A stretch of 64,000 bases of DNA. It comes from Apostichopus japonicus (Eukaryota; Echinodermata; Holothuroidea; Aspidochirotida; Stichopodidae). The DNA lies in NCBI RefSeq assembly GCF_037975245.1, contig NC_092577.1:12981013-13045012 (forward strand), read 5' to 3'. Position 1 is the stretch's first letter. Every line of letters begins with the position of its first letter. The notes under the pieces were generated by a model. That model made no database searches. It worked only from the letters and a program-made list of their open reading frames with translations, and was not told where the DNA came from. The position numbers and the translations under genes were made by a program. Positions 12,853 through 25,767 of the stretch are shown here, one piece after another.

Positions 12853-14700
12853 GTCTCCTAGAGGTAGTCACAAGTGCTTCCCTTTAGTTGCCTCTTGCGA
12901 CAGGAGATTACCGCGGTTCTTTAACATTCTTAGAGGAGTTTGGTAAATGCTGACTATTGTCTAGAAGTTTATTATTTTCCATTTTCAGTGACTACTAGTG
13001 TAGTACATTATATCTAAGGGATAATCATATCACCTGCATTTGTCAAACCCCATTATTAATGAATTTTGACAAAGGCAACACATTTTGTAAGATACTTTAT
13101 GTTTAACAAAGTTTTCAGATCTTTCCTGATATTTGCTATACTAAACTAGACTGATCACATCCATCGACAGTTTTTCTTATCATCCAATACGGCAGATTCA
13201 CGAGAAACCTTCGCTAGATCTACGAAGAGGATAGAGCAGCACAGTACAATACATTCGTTCTTCGGTCGGTCTATCCCAGAAAGGTGAGACTGCCATTGAG
13301 GTTCCTTCCAAAATTCCTATAGGATATTGGTGAATTGGTGTGTTGCCTCTTGAAGCACAACACGGTGATTATCCAGGCACATGCACAAGGGTTTAAAATT
13401 TAGAAGATTGCTGAATAATATTCTACTGATGGATAGCACAGTTGGTATAACTTCATATTATAGGGAGACTGGAATTCAATCCTTACCTGGTAATACCAAG
13501 GACCTAAAAATTGTACCTGCTGTCTTCTAGCTTTTTGCTCAGCATGAGAGAGACTGGAACAGGGAATAACAAGGGCTGGGCCGCATCAGCTGTGAGCCGG
13601 GTTCCTCCCGTCGGGGAGCAGTGTTCCCCCTTCCCCCGCCGTCAGGTAGAAAAGCGAAAAAAAATGTCGGGGAGCCCAGGTGGGTGCACAAAAATAGGGA
13701 GACCCCGACGAGGATTTATTGCCCCGACGGTTGATCTATTACCAACCTTAACAAGCGTAAATTTCTTTACAAAAGTTAAGAAATGGCCTTGTGTCTTTAT
13801 TTCAAAATGTTTGAATGCCTGAAGAGCCATGGGTAAAGTCAGTCTAGACTATCTCTACCCTCATCTTTCTATAAACAAAAAGACAATTGTAGCATAGGCT
13901 ATAGTAGGAGATGTGAGTTTTATGAATTCCCTCCAAATGTCCTTTGAAAAGACAAATAATTCCGCACTCCCAGAAAAGTTTACCACCGACGGAACCTGAT
14001 CAATTTGCCAGGCTTGTTCAGCTTAAAGAGGACTCCTCGTAAGCTTGCAAAAGTGTGTTGGTGTGCTTGTGTGACGCAGGTAATAGCCTAGCCTTAGCCT
14101 ACATTTCCAGTCTAATTATCGGGCATGTTTGACCCTATCTTAGTAGAGGCCGGTCGCTGCATAAGTAACTGAAGCGTCCGATTCAGTGATATGACCATTT
14201 CCACTAACACACAGTTGAACAACCCTCCAGGGCTTGTATTTATTTAAGGAAAAACGAGAGAAATATGAAGTCCAAGGAAATGAAAATACCTGGCGTTGCT
14301 TCTGAACGAGGGGTGGGCAATTGCTAAAATGTCTTCTGCTGGATATTAACCCACATCTCTACATTGAGGTCATGCCACAGTGGCATTGCCTCAATGTACC
14401 GGGTGCTGGCTTGCTGCTGACGAAACTGCAGTGTTAAGACCTACATCATCATATGGTGTAAAAAAGTGGATATACTTGCCTCTAAAGTTACTTGAAAAAA
14501 AACTAGTCCAGTGAGTTCCCTACCTGGTCCCATAATGATCGGGCCAATGGATCTTATTGCCCTTGGGCCTTGTCATTGTTTACAATAGGTGGTACTTTGT
14601 GTGTGCAATATTGATTATTTCTTTGTATAATTCTAAGGATTCTAAAGATCACGCCAGAAAATCATCAAATATTATTCTCACCCAAGGCATGTTTTGTAAG
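12853..14700. other. Non-coding stretch, with one tRNA-like piece
   Basis: No gene is recognised. Frames at 13511-13830 are on both strands of the same bases and lack motifs. The only structure noted is the tRNA-like box pair at 13434-13482. Confidence 0.5.
13434..13482 (+). repeat. tRNA-like A and B boxes, possible SINE head
   Basis: TAGCACAGTTGG at 13434-13445 fits the pol III A box (TRGCNNAGYNGG) exactly. AATTCAATCC at 13473-13482 fits the B box (GGTTCRANNC) apart from two G-to-A changes. The spacing is close to that of a tRNA. No acceptor stem or full cloverleaf could be drawn, so this would be a decayed tRNA-derived SINE rather than a functional tRNA. It may also be a chance match. Confidence 0.3.
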
Positions 14701-14800
14701 TATCATGCCATATAATTTTGGAAGACGGATCAACGAATTTACTTTTAATATAAAATATTTTTCAAATCGTAATGACTATGTTGTTCCGTTCTCCTCACAG

Positions 14801-16320
14801 GAACCCAAGACATCGGCATCGAAATCTACATTAGTTGATACACCACGTAGTACTTTAACGCTGACACCAAGTTCGTCAGCTCCTCCCGCTACCGCGACAA
14901 ATAGTGCACACAGTAGTCCTAATACGAAATCTACCGAATCGGCACCCTTGCCTCCCACAATGCCAAGGTCACCAGTTCCACCTTTAACTTCTGTTGACGA
15001 CTAGGACGGAAGTCAATGTAGCCTTGAATCCGACTTCTCCGTCTCAACATCTGGGGATGAAGCAACTTGCTCGTCAGCAGCACCGACCTTTCCTGAATAT
15101 CCTGGTTCACTACCCGGTTTAGCTTTTCAAATACCACCTAATTGTACCACAAGCTATGTCGAGGCCACGAAACGAGCCGTGCCACTTCATGGCAAGCCCC
15201 ACCAGCCCAAGGTGTCACCTGTGTAGATGCAACATTGCAAATCTCAAGGGGATGGCGAAATATCAAGAAGACACTTTCATATCAACAGGTTTCAAGAACT
15301 GGAAAAAGGCAATCGAAAATGCCAGAAGCATGAGAAATCTGATGCGCATCGGATTTCTGTAGCACTGACTTTGCGTAAAAAAATCACATAGTATGGGTGT
15401 TCAGCTGAATAAACGACGTCGTGAGTCTCAACTGTCGGCCCAGAAAGCGTCGGTGAAGATATTATCCACTATTCAGTGCCTAGCTCAGCAGGGACTAGCG
15501 ATTAAGGAAAAGAAACGATCAGCGGGACCTTCAACGCCCTACTGCATCTGCGGGGATCCGATAATGACAATCTTGAATCGTGGCTCGAAATAGAGACGTA
15601 TAATACTTCTGGGGTTCATCAGAACGAAATGCTACAGCTAATGCTCAATCATATATTGAGAAATTTATGCTACGACATCAAGAACAGCAGTGATTGCAGT
15701 GTCTTCGGAATAATCATCGATGGTACCCAAGACTGCACACGGAAGGAGCAGGAATCGTAATGTATCAGGTATGTCGATGGCAATTTCGACGTCAGAGAAG
15801 AGTTCCTGGGTCTCTATTAGCTATCCTCAACAACGGATTCACGCTGTGCAACATGTTGAAGGACGTTTTGATTATATACCAACTGCCGATTGAGAACCTA
15901 CGAGCACAGACATATGACGGCGTAAGTAACATGGCTGGAAAATATCGAGGATGCCAGGCCGAAATAAAGAAATTCCAGCCACTTGCGTTATGCACTCACT
16001 GCGGGATACATATGTCGCATATGATCGTGTCAAAAGTTGTCCAGAGTACAGCGTTCATCAGAAACGCCCTAGACCATCTTCAGGTGCTGAGCAAGTTACA
16101 CAAGAGTTCAGGGAAGTTTATAAACCTGTATCTAGACTTGCACGATGACGTTGTTGGTCATGTATCTCCATGTCGATTAAAACCCATCTTAGGCACTCAG
16201 CTTCTATTAGAGCCTTTCTGGGCAATAAGAAGATGTCATAGAAGCATTAGGTATAACATCAGCTTTGAGGCGTTTGGACATGGCTACGGAGCAACATGAC
16301 TTAACATGTAATGGCGTGCC
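14801..16320 (+). pseudogene. hAT transposase with TTF-type zinc finger, decayed
   Basis: After a good acceptor (ttctcctcacag, ending 14800) comes a Ser/Thr/Pro-rich N-terminus with a stop at about 15002. A zinc-finger region follows with RCHLCRCNIANLKGM, FISTGFKNWKKAIENA (about 15276) and, after a frameshift, KHEKSDAHRIS, the signature of the TTF-type finger found in ZMYM1/52-kDa-repressor-like hAT proteins. Further on come FGIIIDGTQDCTRKEQES (first catalytic Asp region), YVDGNFDVREEFLGLY and LRAQTYDGVSNMAGKYRG (second Asp region), then the LALCTHCGIHMSHMIVS stretch. The pieces fall in different frames with several stops, so the copy is dead. It lies just upstream of family D sequence; whether both once formed one element is unknown. 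Confidence 0.85.
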
Positions 16321-16466
16321 ATATTCACCGCAAATGTCTAGCCCACTTGAAGCCTGATGAGTTAGCAGAGAAGTTCGTTGCTTCCTCGGATTACAGACCC
16401 GGCATCTTGGGCAAATTCCCGACCGTAATGTAGGCAGACAATGTACTCTCCAAGTTCGACATTTAA

Positions 16467-18295
16467 AGACCAACTATGGAGACAATTTTGTAGGGGTTTT
16501 TCCATTAACTTACATACCCATAATCAACATGTGCAAAAAATAAACTTCGAAAACCTACTATAACCCATCAAAAAACGACCACGAAAATGGAAATTTTGGG
16601 TAGTCAAGTGACATGAACCTCTGGTATGTCTGAAAAAAGAGATTGACCCAAAGGAGCCTCTGGTCACCGAGTGACGTCAAAGTTGGTGTACCGCGAAAAT
16701 CAAACGCTGATATAGGAATAGTTTATACACAGAATCACAGATAGCGAACAATTGTACTGTATTTGACCTCCAAGTTTGAAAAGCTGTTAGCTGAAAACAA
16801 GAACACATGAAGGTAAAAAAAATAGTTTTAAGACAATTGTGAGAAGAAAATTTAGTTTAATTGGTTATTTTATTAGCAAAATTTCCACTCAAATGGAAGC
16901 ATCTTTTACATAGCGGAGCGTCAATAGGTCCGTACGATACAATATACTGTAGAACATGCGAGCAGCTTGGCGATTCCTTAATACAATTTGATCGCAAGAT
17001 ACCGTAAACTGAATAGAAGAATAGACCTAAAAGATGCCTCATGCGTGAGATGTGACGGAAAATGGCTCACGTTACTGTCAACAAATTACCAAAAAGACAC
17101 TAAACATAATCGAACAACTACGAGAAGATGCTGACCCGAATCGACCAGGGTAGCATATACATGACTAAGCTTCAGCTGAACAAAGTACTTACTCGTTTTA
17201 ATATCCAAAGGAAAAACACAGAAAAAGTATCCTTTCAATAAACAAAATTTAGCAGTGAATATCCAAATCTACGTTTCTCGTTCAATCATGGGCGAAATAC
17301 TACCGTGACTCTGTGTAATTCTTTAGAGTTAGGTCTAGCTGAAACAGGCCTTGACCAGTTACATCCCACAATCACAAGACAGTCACTAACGAAATAAAAC
17401 GTCCGATCGCTACATAGAACCGTTTTTATTCAACTCCTTGGACCATGCAAATGCCGGAATAAACATAACGGACAATACAACACAATGTATCACGAACTCA
17501 CGATACTGGAATACAACAAGGAAATAGATAAATGCGATGAAATCCTAACATGACCATTTACACATGCTTTGAGCCAACTCACTACATGTACTAACCCTAT
17601 AAGCACTTTATATACACGGTCATCTCTTACAGTAAATATTATACTGTCAATTGCGTGATATAATGTTACATGAAAGGACGTCCAGAGCTTGTTTACGGTC
17701 AATTTCACATTAGCTATGTCCGACCTTTGTTCGACAAAGCTATCGAAGATATATAATTTTCGCAGAATGAGACATTTGCAGCATACAAAGAGGCAGTGTC
17801 ATGCATGTGGACTCATGGGCATGAGATACTCCGGGTGCTGAAAAATCTTTCCGCGTGGATCTCAAAAAAATGATCAAAAGTCAGCGGCGTTTTACGTCGG
17901 TTCTTTTACTAGGAAATCTACAAAAGCTGATGCTTTTGTTGGATGAGGTATAACTGCAACCTCCAACAACACAGAATTGTGGCATTTCGGGGGAAAAAGA
18001 AGTAATATCGTGGATGATTTTGGCAGCTCAAGTATACAACTTTACACACTAAAAGTATTGTTGTGAGTGAGGTATACAAACAGTGACGTCACAGGGTCAC
18101 CTGATGTCTTCGGAATGTTTCAGGAATGTCTGAAATAGGTTTCAAAAAAAGCTGACTTTTCTTCCCATTTTTCATATATTAAACATCCGAAATTGGTAAA
18201 GTTAATTACAGCAATGTAATTGGAGTGAGTTAAAGATTACATACATGCAAAATGGTGGGATTTCATCTTCATCAAAAAGTCTCCATAGTTGGTCT
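16467..18295. mobile_element. TTAA-targeting DNA transposon, non-autonomous
   Basis: The ends AGACCAACTATGGAGAC (16467-16483) and its exact inverse (18279-18295) form a perfect 17-bp inverted repeat. TTAA lies on both sides (16463-16466 and 18296-18299). The paralogous uninterrupted site near 9372 has a single TTAA, which confirms target duplication. Subterminal parts are also inversely related (accgagtgacgtca on the left, tgacgtcacagggtcacc on the right). TTAA duplication occurs in piggyBac and Kolobok/T2 elements. The AGACC terminus does not look like the usual CCC start of piggyBac, so Kolobok-like is the better guess. No transposase was found in 1.83 kb. Confidence 0.9.
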
Positions 18296-18761
18296 TTAAT
18301 CTACGCTTGCAGCTGTGTTGTTGAAGTAACCAGGGACCAGGACGGTTGGCTCAATCTATGTTTCTCGTATGAACACAGTTTCAACATAGGTGACGTCGGC
18401 ATGCCTTAATTCCTCTCAGGATTGACATTGTTATTTTGTATGTACTCTCGGTGGACATCGTCGGACTTAACGGGGTTTGATGTGTCTGTAGAGTGACGAA
18501 TAGCTGTCTTGGCTAATAAGGGAGCAATCAAATTCACAAAGAAGCACTTACAAACATTCACATTATTTATCGAGAACGGCTGTCGTTCTGTGTAGAAGAG
18601 AACGCGTAATATAGAACGCTTTATAGGGGATCTTTTAATAAAAAATGACACCTAACCTCTTCGTGTAATGGTCTCTATAATTAATCATTTTTAAGGTCTG
18701 AACCCAATGAAATACGTTGGTAACAAATAACAGAAAACAACATTTCCTCAATCACGTATAG

Positions 18762-18955
18762 ATTCTCATCGTGCCCGTCTGTTCGCGAATGCTGCGAAGT
18801 GTGGACTGAAACTGAGGTCTGACGTACAAGGTGACGGGAACTGTTATTTCCGGGCACTTGCGGATCAGCTGGCAAGAATCGGTCTCCTTGAATGTGTGAA
18901 CACCACAAGTCATGAAGTGCTCCGAGCAGAGATATGTGATTATATGCAACACAAC
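18762..18955 (+). CDS. OTU-domain protease, exon 1 (intact frame)
   Basis: OTU-family cysteine proteases cleave ubiquitin linkages. This exon, after a tag acceptor at 18759-18761, reads SHRARLFANAAKCGLKLR, then SDVQGDGNCYFRALADQL and ARIGLLECVNTTSHEV, and ends ICDYMQHN. DGNC supplies the catalytic cysteine and FRALADQL the following helix. A GTGAGT donor starts at 18956. The exon ends on a complete codon, and the only intact partner exon (34084-34335) begins in the same phase, which would make one OTU domain of normal length. If spliced, the intron is about 15.1 kb. The setting is a repeat with another, broken copy, so this may be an element-encoded gene. Upstream coding exons were not identified. 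Confidence 0.65.
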
Positions 18956-19265
18956 GTGAGTACCCCTTTAACATTCGTTGCTCGTAACGAGTTTGAGGCA
19001 AGTCGGGGCCGGTCGGATTTGTGTGAGTCGTGCCGTAAGCTAGACGATCACCTGATTCCAACATGCCCCTCATTGGTTATGGAGGTCCAGTTTTGTTGCA
19101 GTTGGGTCGGGTCAGTGACAGGCGTATACTAGCACGAGACGACTGAACGAATGCGCGACGACCTAAGATTCTGTAACGAATATTAAACATTTTTAGCACT
19201 ATCGATTCCCTTTATAACGGGACAAAATTTTTGCCAGTGAGTGGCGTCGCAAACAAACATTGCTG

Positions 19266-22200
19266 CAAACATTTGAAAATCCGCCCTTAATTGGTAAGGA
19301 CAAAAGGATTTTTACTACCTCGGGCATTCAACAAGAATCTTGCGGTATTCGCAGGAAATTTGATCTTCTCCTTGGTAGTGCCCGCTCCGTTCATTTCTAA
19401 TCCGACAGAAGAACCTCGATTCGGACGTTTGGATGCCGAAATATGAAATGCATGGACCATTTAGTATGAAATTGCAACGTTAAACGAAAATATTAATAAT
19501 AATTAAAGCATTTTTCATAAAAACTGGTTATCCGGGTTACAAGCTATTCGTAGGAGCCAACTTCCTCCCCATCTACTCTTTCGCTTATGTCGCGTCAGTT
19601 TCCATTTGGACGGTACCATTACCTTTTGTCGTTGATAATATACATTCTTCTTCATTGAAAGCCAAAATACAAAGCTATTGAGGAGATTAAAATGATTGTT
19701 AACTAGACTTCTCTGGTAAATTACTACGTAGGAATGATTTTGGTAGTATTGGTTATGTTTTAAGTGCAATAAACTAAGAAAGAGCTTAACTATAAACAGC
19801 TTCCCCCTGTCAATTAATCAACGTCGAACATGCCAAAAAATGTTACGTCATATCGCTCAGAACTTATCTCCGTTAACGGCAATAGTGCAACCCACGGACA
19901 ACTGTTTGTGTGTATACACCGTAGATATAAAATTGATAGTTCTTTGGTATACACAAACCAGACCAAACTGTACCACGGATTACCTCCTACCGCACTTTGC
20001 GAAGTATATCTTAAATGGCGACAGCTTCTCTTACACATTTTTGTGTTGGTGAGCATGCAGAAGCGGTGGACGTAGCGGGAATTTGGGCACCGTGCAAAAT
20101 AAAAAAGTAAATGAATTGGAAAACGGCAACAGAAGTTTCTATGTCTCTTTCGATGTATGGATTCAAACATGGAATGTTTCGGTCCCTTCAACCAAGATAG
20201 GAAGAAACGGTTACCGAGGTAGGCAACTCAGGAGGCTTATAAAAATAACGTTAGAGTTGGACATGTTATTGACATGTTTTGAATTGATATATGCCTAGGC
20301 CAACCTAAGGTTGAAGTAACAACACTGTCAACAGTGATGGTAGGTCTTGATATTTAATTGGAAAATAAGCGTATATTTCTCTGCTTTACTCAATGTTGTA
20401 GCGCCCGCGGTCCTGTTACTTGTGTAACTAGGACTACATGTTGAAAATATCTGGACCCTTAGCCTAAAAAGCATAGAATACGGCACAAAAGTATTCGGGA
20501 TAAGATAGGCCCAGTCCCTGAAATGTCTTCAACGTGCAACGTCGCTTTGATAATTTGTTCACTGCATCCAGATTTATAAGTGAATGCTTAAATCGATACT
20601 GGGATTATGTGAAAGTTAGCCTACAACAATGTTTTTGTTTAAATTGTAGGCTTTACATTTTACACAATGTTCTGCATATGTGCATATATAGTACGGAATA
20701 TTTGCAAAATACAGGGCCATACACTGAAAGTGTGAAAAGATTACTGTGCACATCTTGATGTGTGGATGCACAGTAAATGTAATAAGTAATTACAAATACC
20801 AGAAATTAATAAAAATTAATTGTTGAATTGTTCTTTTTGCTTTAGCTACATTGCCCATCCTGAGCGAATAGGCTACTATACTTATTAAACTATCCTAGAG
20901 ATGAATGAGTTTGAATGGAAGTCAGCTTCATAAAGAGTGAGAGAGGTATTTAAATTGTTCATTCCATTAAGAAAGGTACCATTGTGAGACATGTACATTT
21001 TAGCCCCAAAATCTATGAAGCCCTTTTCAATGTGCATTTCTAATAGTAACGTGTGTAAATACCTTCTATGGGGAAAATAGGTGAATTATATCACCAGAAC
21101 ACCTAATTTCATGAAATGTGTATGTTTTACATGTAAAAGGTTCATCATGTTTACATTGCAATAAGTTACCATATCGCTCGTTTTTAACTATTTTATTTTT
21201 CTATAAAAATAAGCTAATCAGTTTCTTCTCTACAAGCACAATTCGATTTATTAATCAATAGCTTAATCTATTGTTCTGCTTGAAAAAGATGTTTCGTATG
21301 TTCCACGTGTTACAGGGACACCAAAGTTGTATTCTCAAATTATTTCAAATTCCGAAAGAAGTTGGCAAAAACTATGAATGATTGTTGATATCCTCGCTCC
21401 AAAATAAACTTGTGATGGAATTGGCATCTCATTAAATCTAATAAATATTGACAATGTATCCAGAAGTGCATAAATATTTAATGGGACACCAAAGTGGTCT
21501 GTCAATATTAGAATGATTTTGTACTTTTTATTTGACTTACAACCTTTGTTACTTTTTAATCCTATAAAATGCTGCACAAGTCTAAAACAATTGGTACATG
21601 TGAATATGATTACAACTCTTGTCAATGATTCACTAAATGCAATAGGTTTCCTGTGTAAATAATTTTGTGGGACAACGACGTTTACATGTGGAACGTCTTT
21701 TCAATCGCCCGATCTTGTTGGGGTAAACATAAAGTAATTGTTATCAAAGTATTAGTTTAATAGTAAAAATGCGTCTGGTATCAATCACTTTAATTTACAA
21801 CTGAGCAAGTCAGCAATTTATAAAGGTGGACAATACATTATTATTTATTACAGATTAAAATATCCCGCAAAAAAGTACCTTTTTTTCAAATTGTTATCAA
21901 ATATCAGATATTATTTTTGTCATGGTTAATGCTTGGGGTTTTATTTAGTACAGATTGATATTGGAAACACAATAATAACATTAAACGTATCATGTTCATC
22001 ATAGTAGCATGACGAATGCCTCATGAGAGCTTTGCCCAGTTTGAGTCCTGTCCTAGGCTAGTATATTGTGTGCGAATGCTAAGTGAAATAAAATCAGCTG
22101 CTAATAAGTCTGGGGTGAAGTTGCACGATGCAGAGTGAATGGTTTCTGCATGTAGTCATTAGAATAATTTAGCTAGTGATTTAGCAGAAAGATTGTTGTG

Positions 22201-23440
22201 TTCAATGATAACTGGATGTACAATTCTGGTAATTAAAGGAGCTGGAGAATGAATGTCTTATCTTATTCTATTATTAATCTCTAAATGTATTTTTTTGCAA
22301 AACAGCTGGGCTATTTTTAAACTGCATTTTTGTTGTCCCAATTTATTAACTACTCTAGTTTCTGGAATTAACTTAAAAATTAATTCAGGCAGTAGCTCCC
22401 AGCAAGGAATTGCTGTTATGCACCTATCAATTGTATGACAACTATAACCCTGGATATGTGCTTAAATGTCCAAAATTAAGGGGTACATTCATAATGCTTG
22501 CGCACCTCTGCACCTTTAACCGTGCAACTCTAACGCACCATTCCATAGGGTCATTCAGTTTGTCTAGGTATAGATGAAAAATGTTGTTAGGTGCATTGCA
22601 CTATTTCACTGAAAGACAGATAACATGTAATTGTTCATGGTCAAAAACTTCAATCAATTCTGCAAACTGCTCACAGAAAGTATCTAAAGCTGGTTGAGTG
22701 TAATAGCTGATTATCTGATATTTTCGGTCTTAAATTATACATTTGTCTTGAATTGTGTCCAATTAATTGTACTACATAATGTTTTGTAATCATATTTAGA
22801 AGAAAGGTATAAGCATGCACATTGGTGGTAATTGAGCACACTATACACAGTATGCATGTAACATTGGCATTAACTGCTTCTCGCCCTCTGCTTGGAAGAC
22901 CTTTTAATGCTTGTCCAGCATTTTCAAGAAACAATTGAATTTTCCAAAAAGTAGTTGCCAGACACAGCTGGAGATTTATGTGTACACCCTTGTAGTATGT
23001 ACATTGCAGTTACAGTACCTAGACGTGACTACTGTGGCACCTTGTGTTGTAACCCCCCCCCCCCCCCCTCTAACCTTCAGGAGCATTCAGGGGAATTAGA
23101 TGTGGTAGGCCAGAATTGATTATCTCTAGAGCGATGTTGGTGTCATACCTGACTAAAGGATTTCCCCCACCTTATTCCCCCAACGACTAGCTTGGGTGGT
23201 GGAAAGGCACATAGCTACAAAATTATCTGTAGGTATAGTACATATTTTGTTTCCTCTGGTGTGATGTGGTTGATAATGACAATTGATCTTTTTTTTCCCA
23301 TAAAGCAGTATATGTATGGTCCACTTGACGACTAATAGTACACATTGCTAATGGCAATGAACTCGGAAACGTAATCTTCTTCCTCTAATAGCAATAAATG
23401 GTGCTCTTTCGATTACAATAGTGAATGAAATATATTCCTG
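19266..23440. other. AT-rich stretch without recognised gene
   Basis: Frames up to about 125 codons occur (19814-20191, on both strands of the same bases) but have no motifs. C-runs occur at about 23049-23069. If the OTU exons at 18762 and 34084 belong together, this is intron. I see no supported gene or repeat partner. Confidence 0.5.
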
Positions 23441-23456
23441 TTTTCGTACTTTTCAG

Positions 23457-23653
23457 CCTACTTTGAAAATCGCATCATTGCGTTTTGAAAAAGATGATGC
23501 AGAGTCTGTTAAGAAAGGTGTTGAAATGAAAGAAAGGAGGTAGATCCTATTCGGTCAAAGGTGTTGGTTGTAGTAGATGGTGAAGACATTTTGATGGATG
23601 CATCAGAGATTAAAGATCCTCAACAATGTGAGCCCCCATCAAAAAAGACAAAG
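23457..23653 (+). pseudogene. Exon-like segment of unknown protein, one frameshift
   Basis: Bounded by a tttcag acceptor and a GTACAG donor. It reads KIASLRFEKDDAESVKKG, then with one frame change VDPIRSKVLVVVDGED, then ILMDASEIKDPQQCEPPS and KKTK. Composition (acidic, lysine-rich) is protein-like. A second exon-like block lies at 25006-25120 on the same strand. The family is not recognised. The frameshift suggests a dying gene or a sequence error. Confidence 0.4.
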
Positions 23654-25005
23654 GTACAGTACCATATCAAAGTAAATATATATTCACCTTCTCACCAACT
23701 ACCTGTGGGCTCTTCCGTAGGCGATAAGAACCAGAAATCATCTTTGTCATTTCTTAAAATGCTCTGGTCCAAGCAACGTCACCTGGCTTCAGTTTAGCAA
23801 TATGGCAATTGGTGCTTTCATGGTATATTGTCCTATTCAGATATATAAATAAATTGTGCATATAGTACAACTGAAAAACACTAGTAACACCATAGAATGA
23901 AACCCCCTACTTCAATTACTGTATGGCCTGCAAATTGGCTGTTAAGTCTTTTAGCCATTGTATGTTGTTGATTGAATTGACCTTACTTCAAACTAGGTCA
24001 CATTCAAAACACAACCCCCCCCCCTGCCTAATGACTTATTAAATTACTCCTTGATAACCCAATTCTACTTCTAAGTTCATACAGTATTACAATATTTTTG
24101 TATTATATGAATATTACTAACTGTTGCGTTTTTTCCGCACTGTAGCTATGTGTAGCTTGATAATTAATAAACCCTTATAACTAAAGCTATTAGACAAAAT
24201 CACCGGACCATGTAACATGTGAACCAGTACTAAACAGTATTCAAGATACTGAAAACTCATATCTAGTATTTAAGGGGTTTTGTTTGCAAATATAGCATTT
24301 TTTTATAACCAATTGTTGCTGGTCACTTCTGACATAAGGGGCATGGCTACAAAGGTTCAAGAGAGGAAACTGTCACTTGCTGGGTGGTACCAAAAGACAT
24401 TGAAAGATCATTGGTGCGTTCTGTTGCAGTAGCTAACGAAGGAGGGGAATGGGGTAGTGCATGGTAGAGTCTCTCATAGAATTTTGGAGATAACATGGAA
24501 ATGGCTACAGGAATGTGCTGCTTGCCTGTTCATAATTTGATATTCAGGAAGATTTGGTGTCAAAAGGTGACATCTTTCAGTTTGCCACTGTTGTTAGTTT
24601 GCTTGATAAACTCCGAGTCAATATCAGTGTTTTTCAATGAAAGTTTTTTTTACAAGACTTGTAACACATTTTTATTTCAGACAGTATACAGTAGGCTAAT
24701 ATGAAGCTACATGCAGGAATTTTTCTAACAATTGGTATTGACAGTACAGTATATAGTATAGAATATATACAAAGGAAACAAGAGAAGGGGGTTATTTTTA
24801 AGGTCTTCATGGCCAAATCATAAAAGCAAAAAAGAAGTGACAAAGATGGCATAAAGTACTGTACCTTAGGTTAAAACCATGAAAGATGCAAATGTATTTT
24901 TATCTGAAACTGTCATTTGATACTTATAATACAGTGCACTAATGGGACTGCTTTGTTATGTCACATATACATCTTCTTCAAATTGATTTTCCTTTTTAAC
25001 TGTAG

Positions 25006-25120
25006 GTATCAAAGGTGGCCATAAGGAAGAAGTCATCAGGGCCCAAGTCCTCAGCTATTAGCACAGCAAGTGGACAAAGCACCTCAGCAGAACCAGAGCA
25101 GCAGCTAGAAATATTATTTC
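25006..25120 (+). CDS. Possible exon of unknown protein
   Basis: After the acceptor aactgtag (ending 25005) the frame VSKVAIRKKSSGPKSS then AISTASGQSTSAEPEQQLE is Ser/Lys-rich. It may continue the gene begun at 23457-23653. The 3' border is uncertain; a downstream frame in the same orientation (25620-25767) reads RFKAESRRTVEAIQKAICN and then GVREAYRQLAQQYAAS before a stop, and could be the last exon. No family recognised. Confidence 0.35.
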
Positions 25121-25619
25121 CAGTGCTGCTAATTTTCAGTCCTGGTGACCTCACTTTCATGGCTTTGTTACATGTAACTGCAATTTGCAAAGTGTGTGTC
25201 GTTGGGGTGATCAGGTTAGAGATTTTATTGTGGATTCGGAATTCCTGCTCAGTAGCACGGCTTTATGTTAAACCTAAAGTTAAATTAACTGCCTCGTTTT
25301 CTAAACGAGGAAAAAAATGTTCGGCATGGTTTGGAGGCTACCACAAAGATTTCTCTCGCTCATGGTGATAATTATAACTATAAAAGATTTTTAGGGCAGT
25401 GCCGAATTGGTAGCTATATTTGTCATCATGTTACACAGACTCTGCGTGGAAATGCCTTCAGACATGTATTTGATTTTGTTATTCACTATGTTGACTTTTC
25501 AATATTTGGATGACAGACATAAATAACTACAGTGTATTGTATACAATAACTGATATAATATTTTTCAAAGAATGGGATGTATTTCACAATACTTTGGATC
25601 CAACATCTTATTTCACTTT

Positions 25620-25767
25620 TGTTCATTCGATTAGATTTAAAGCTGAATCTAGACGTACTGTTGAAGCAATTCAGAAGGCAATATGCAACAAAGGGGTTAG
25701 GGAAGCTTACAGGCAACTTGCTCAACAATATGCAGCATCTGTAAATTCATTCGCTTTACATAAATAG
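25620..25767 (+). CDS. Possible terminal exon, unknown protein
   Basis: The frame contains an amphipathic helix-like stretch (ESRRTVEAIQKAICNKG, then REAYRQLAQQYAASVN) and ends with a stop at 25765-25767. It is on the same strand as the exon-like blocks at 23457 and 25006. The exact acceptor is not clear. No known domain was recognised; the helical character is the only evidence. Confidence 0.3.

Larger units (their letters stand above)
16416..19265 (+). repeat. Family D repeat, copy 2 (5' part), split by TTAA element
   Basis: 16416-16466 and 18296-19265 align in order with copy 1 (9326-10180), interrupted exactly at a TTAA by the 16467-18295 insertion. Similarity ends near 19265 (gcaaacaaacattgctg), and the matching continuation of copy 1 is found at about 33940. 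Copies 2 and 3 are therefore complementary halves. Copy 2 has about 400 bp (18393-18795) absent from copy 1 that includes the beginning of OTU exon 1. Confidence 0.8.

Noticed and set aside
19814-20191. 125-codon minus-strand frame and overlapping plus-strand frames
   Set aside because: Both strands are open over the same bases, no motif is recognised and there are no splice-like borders.
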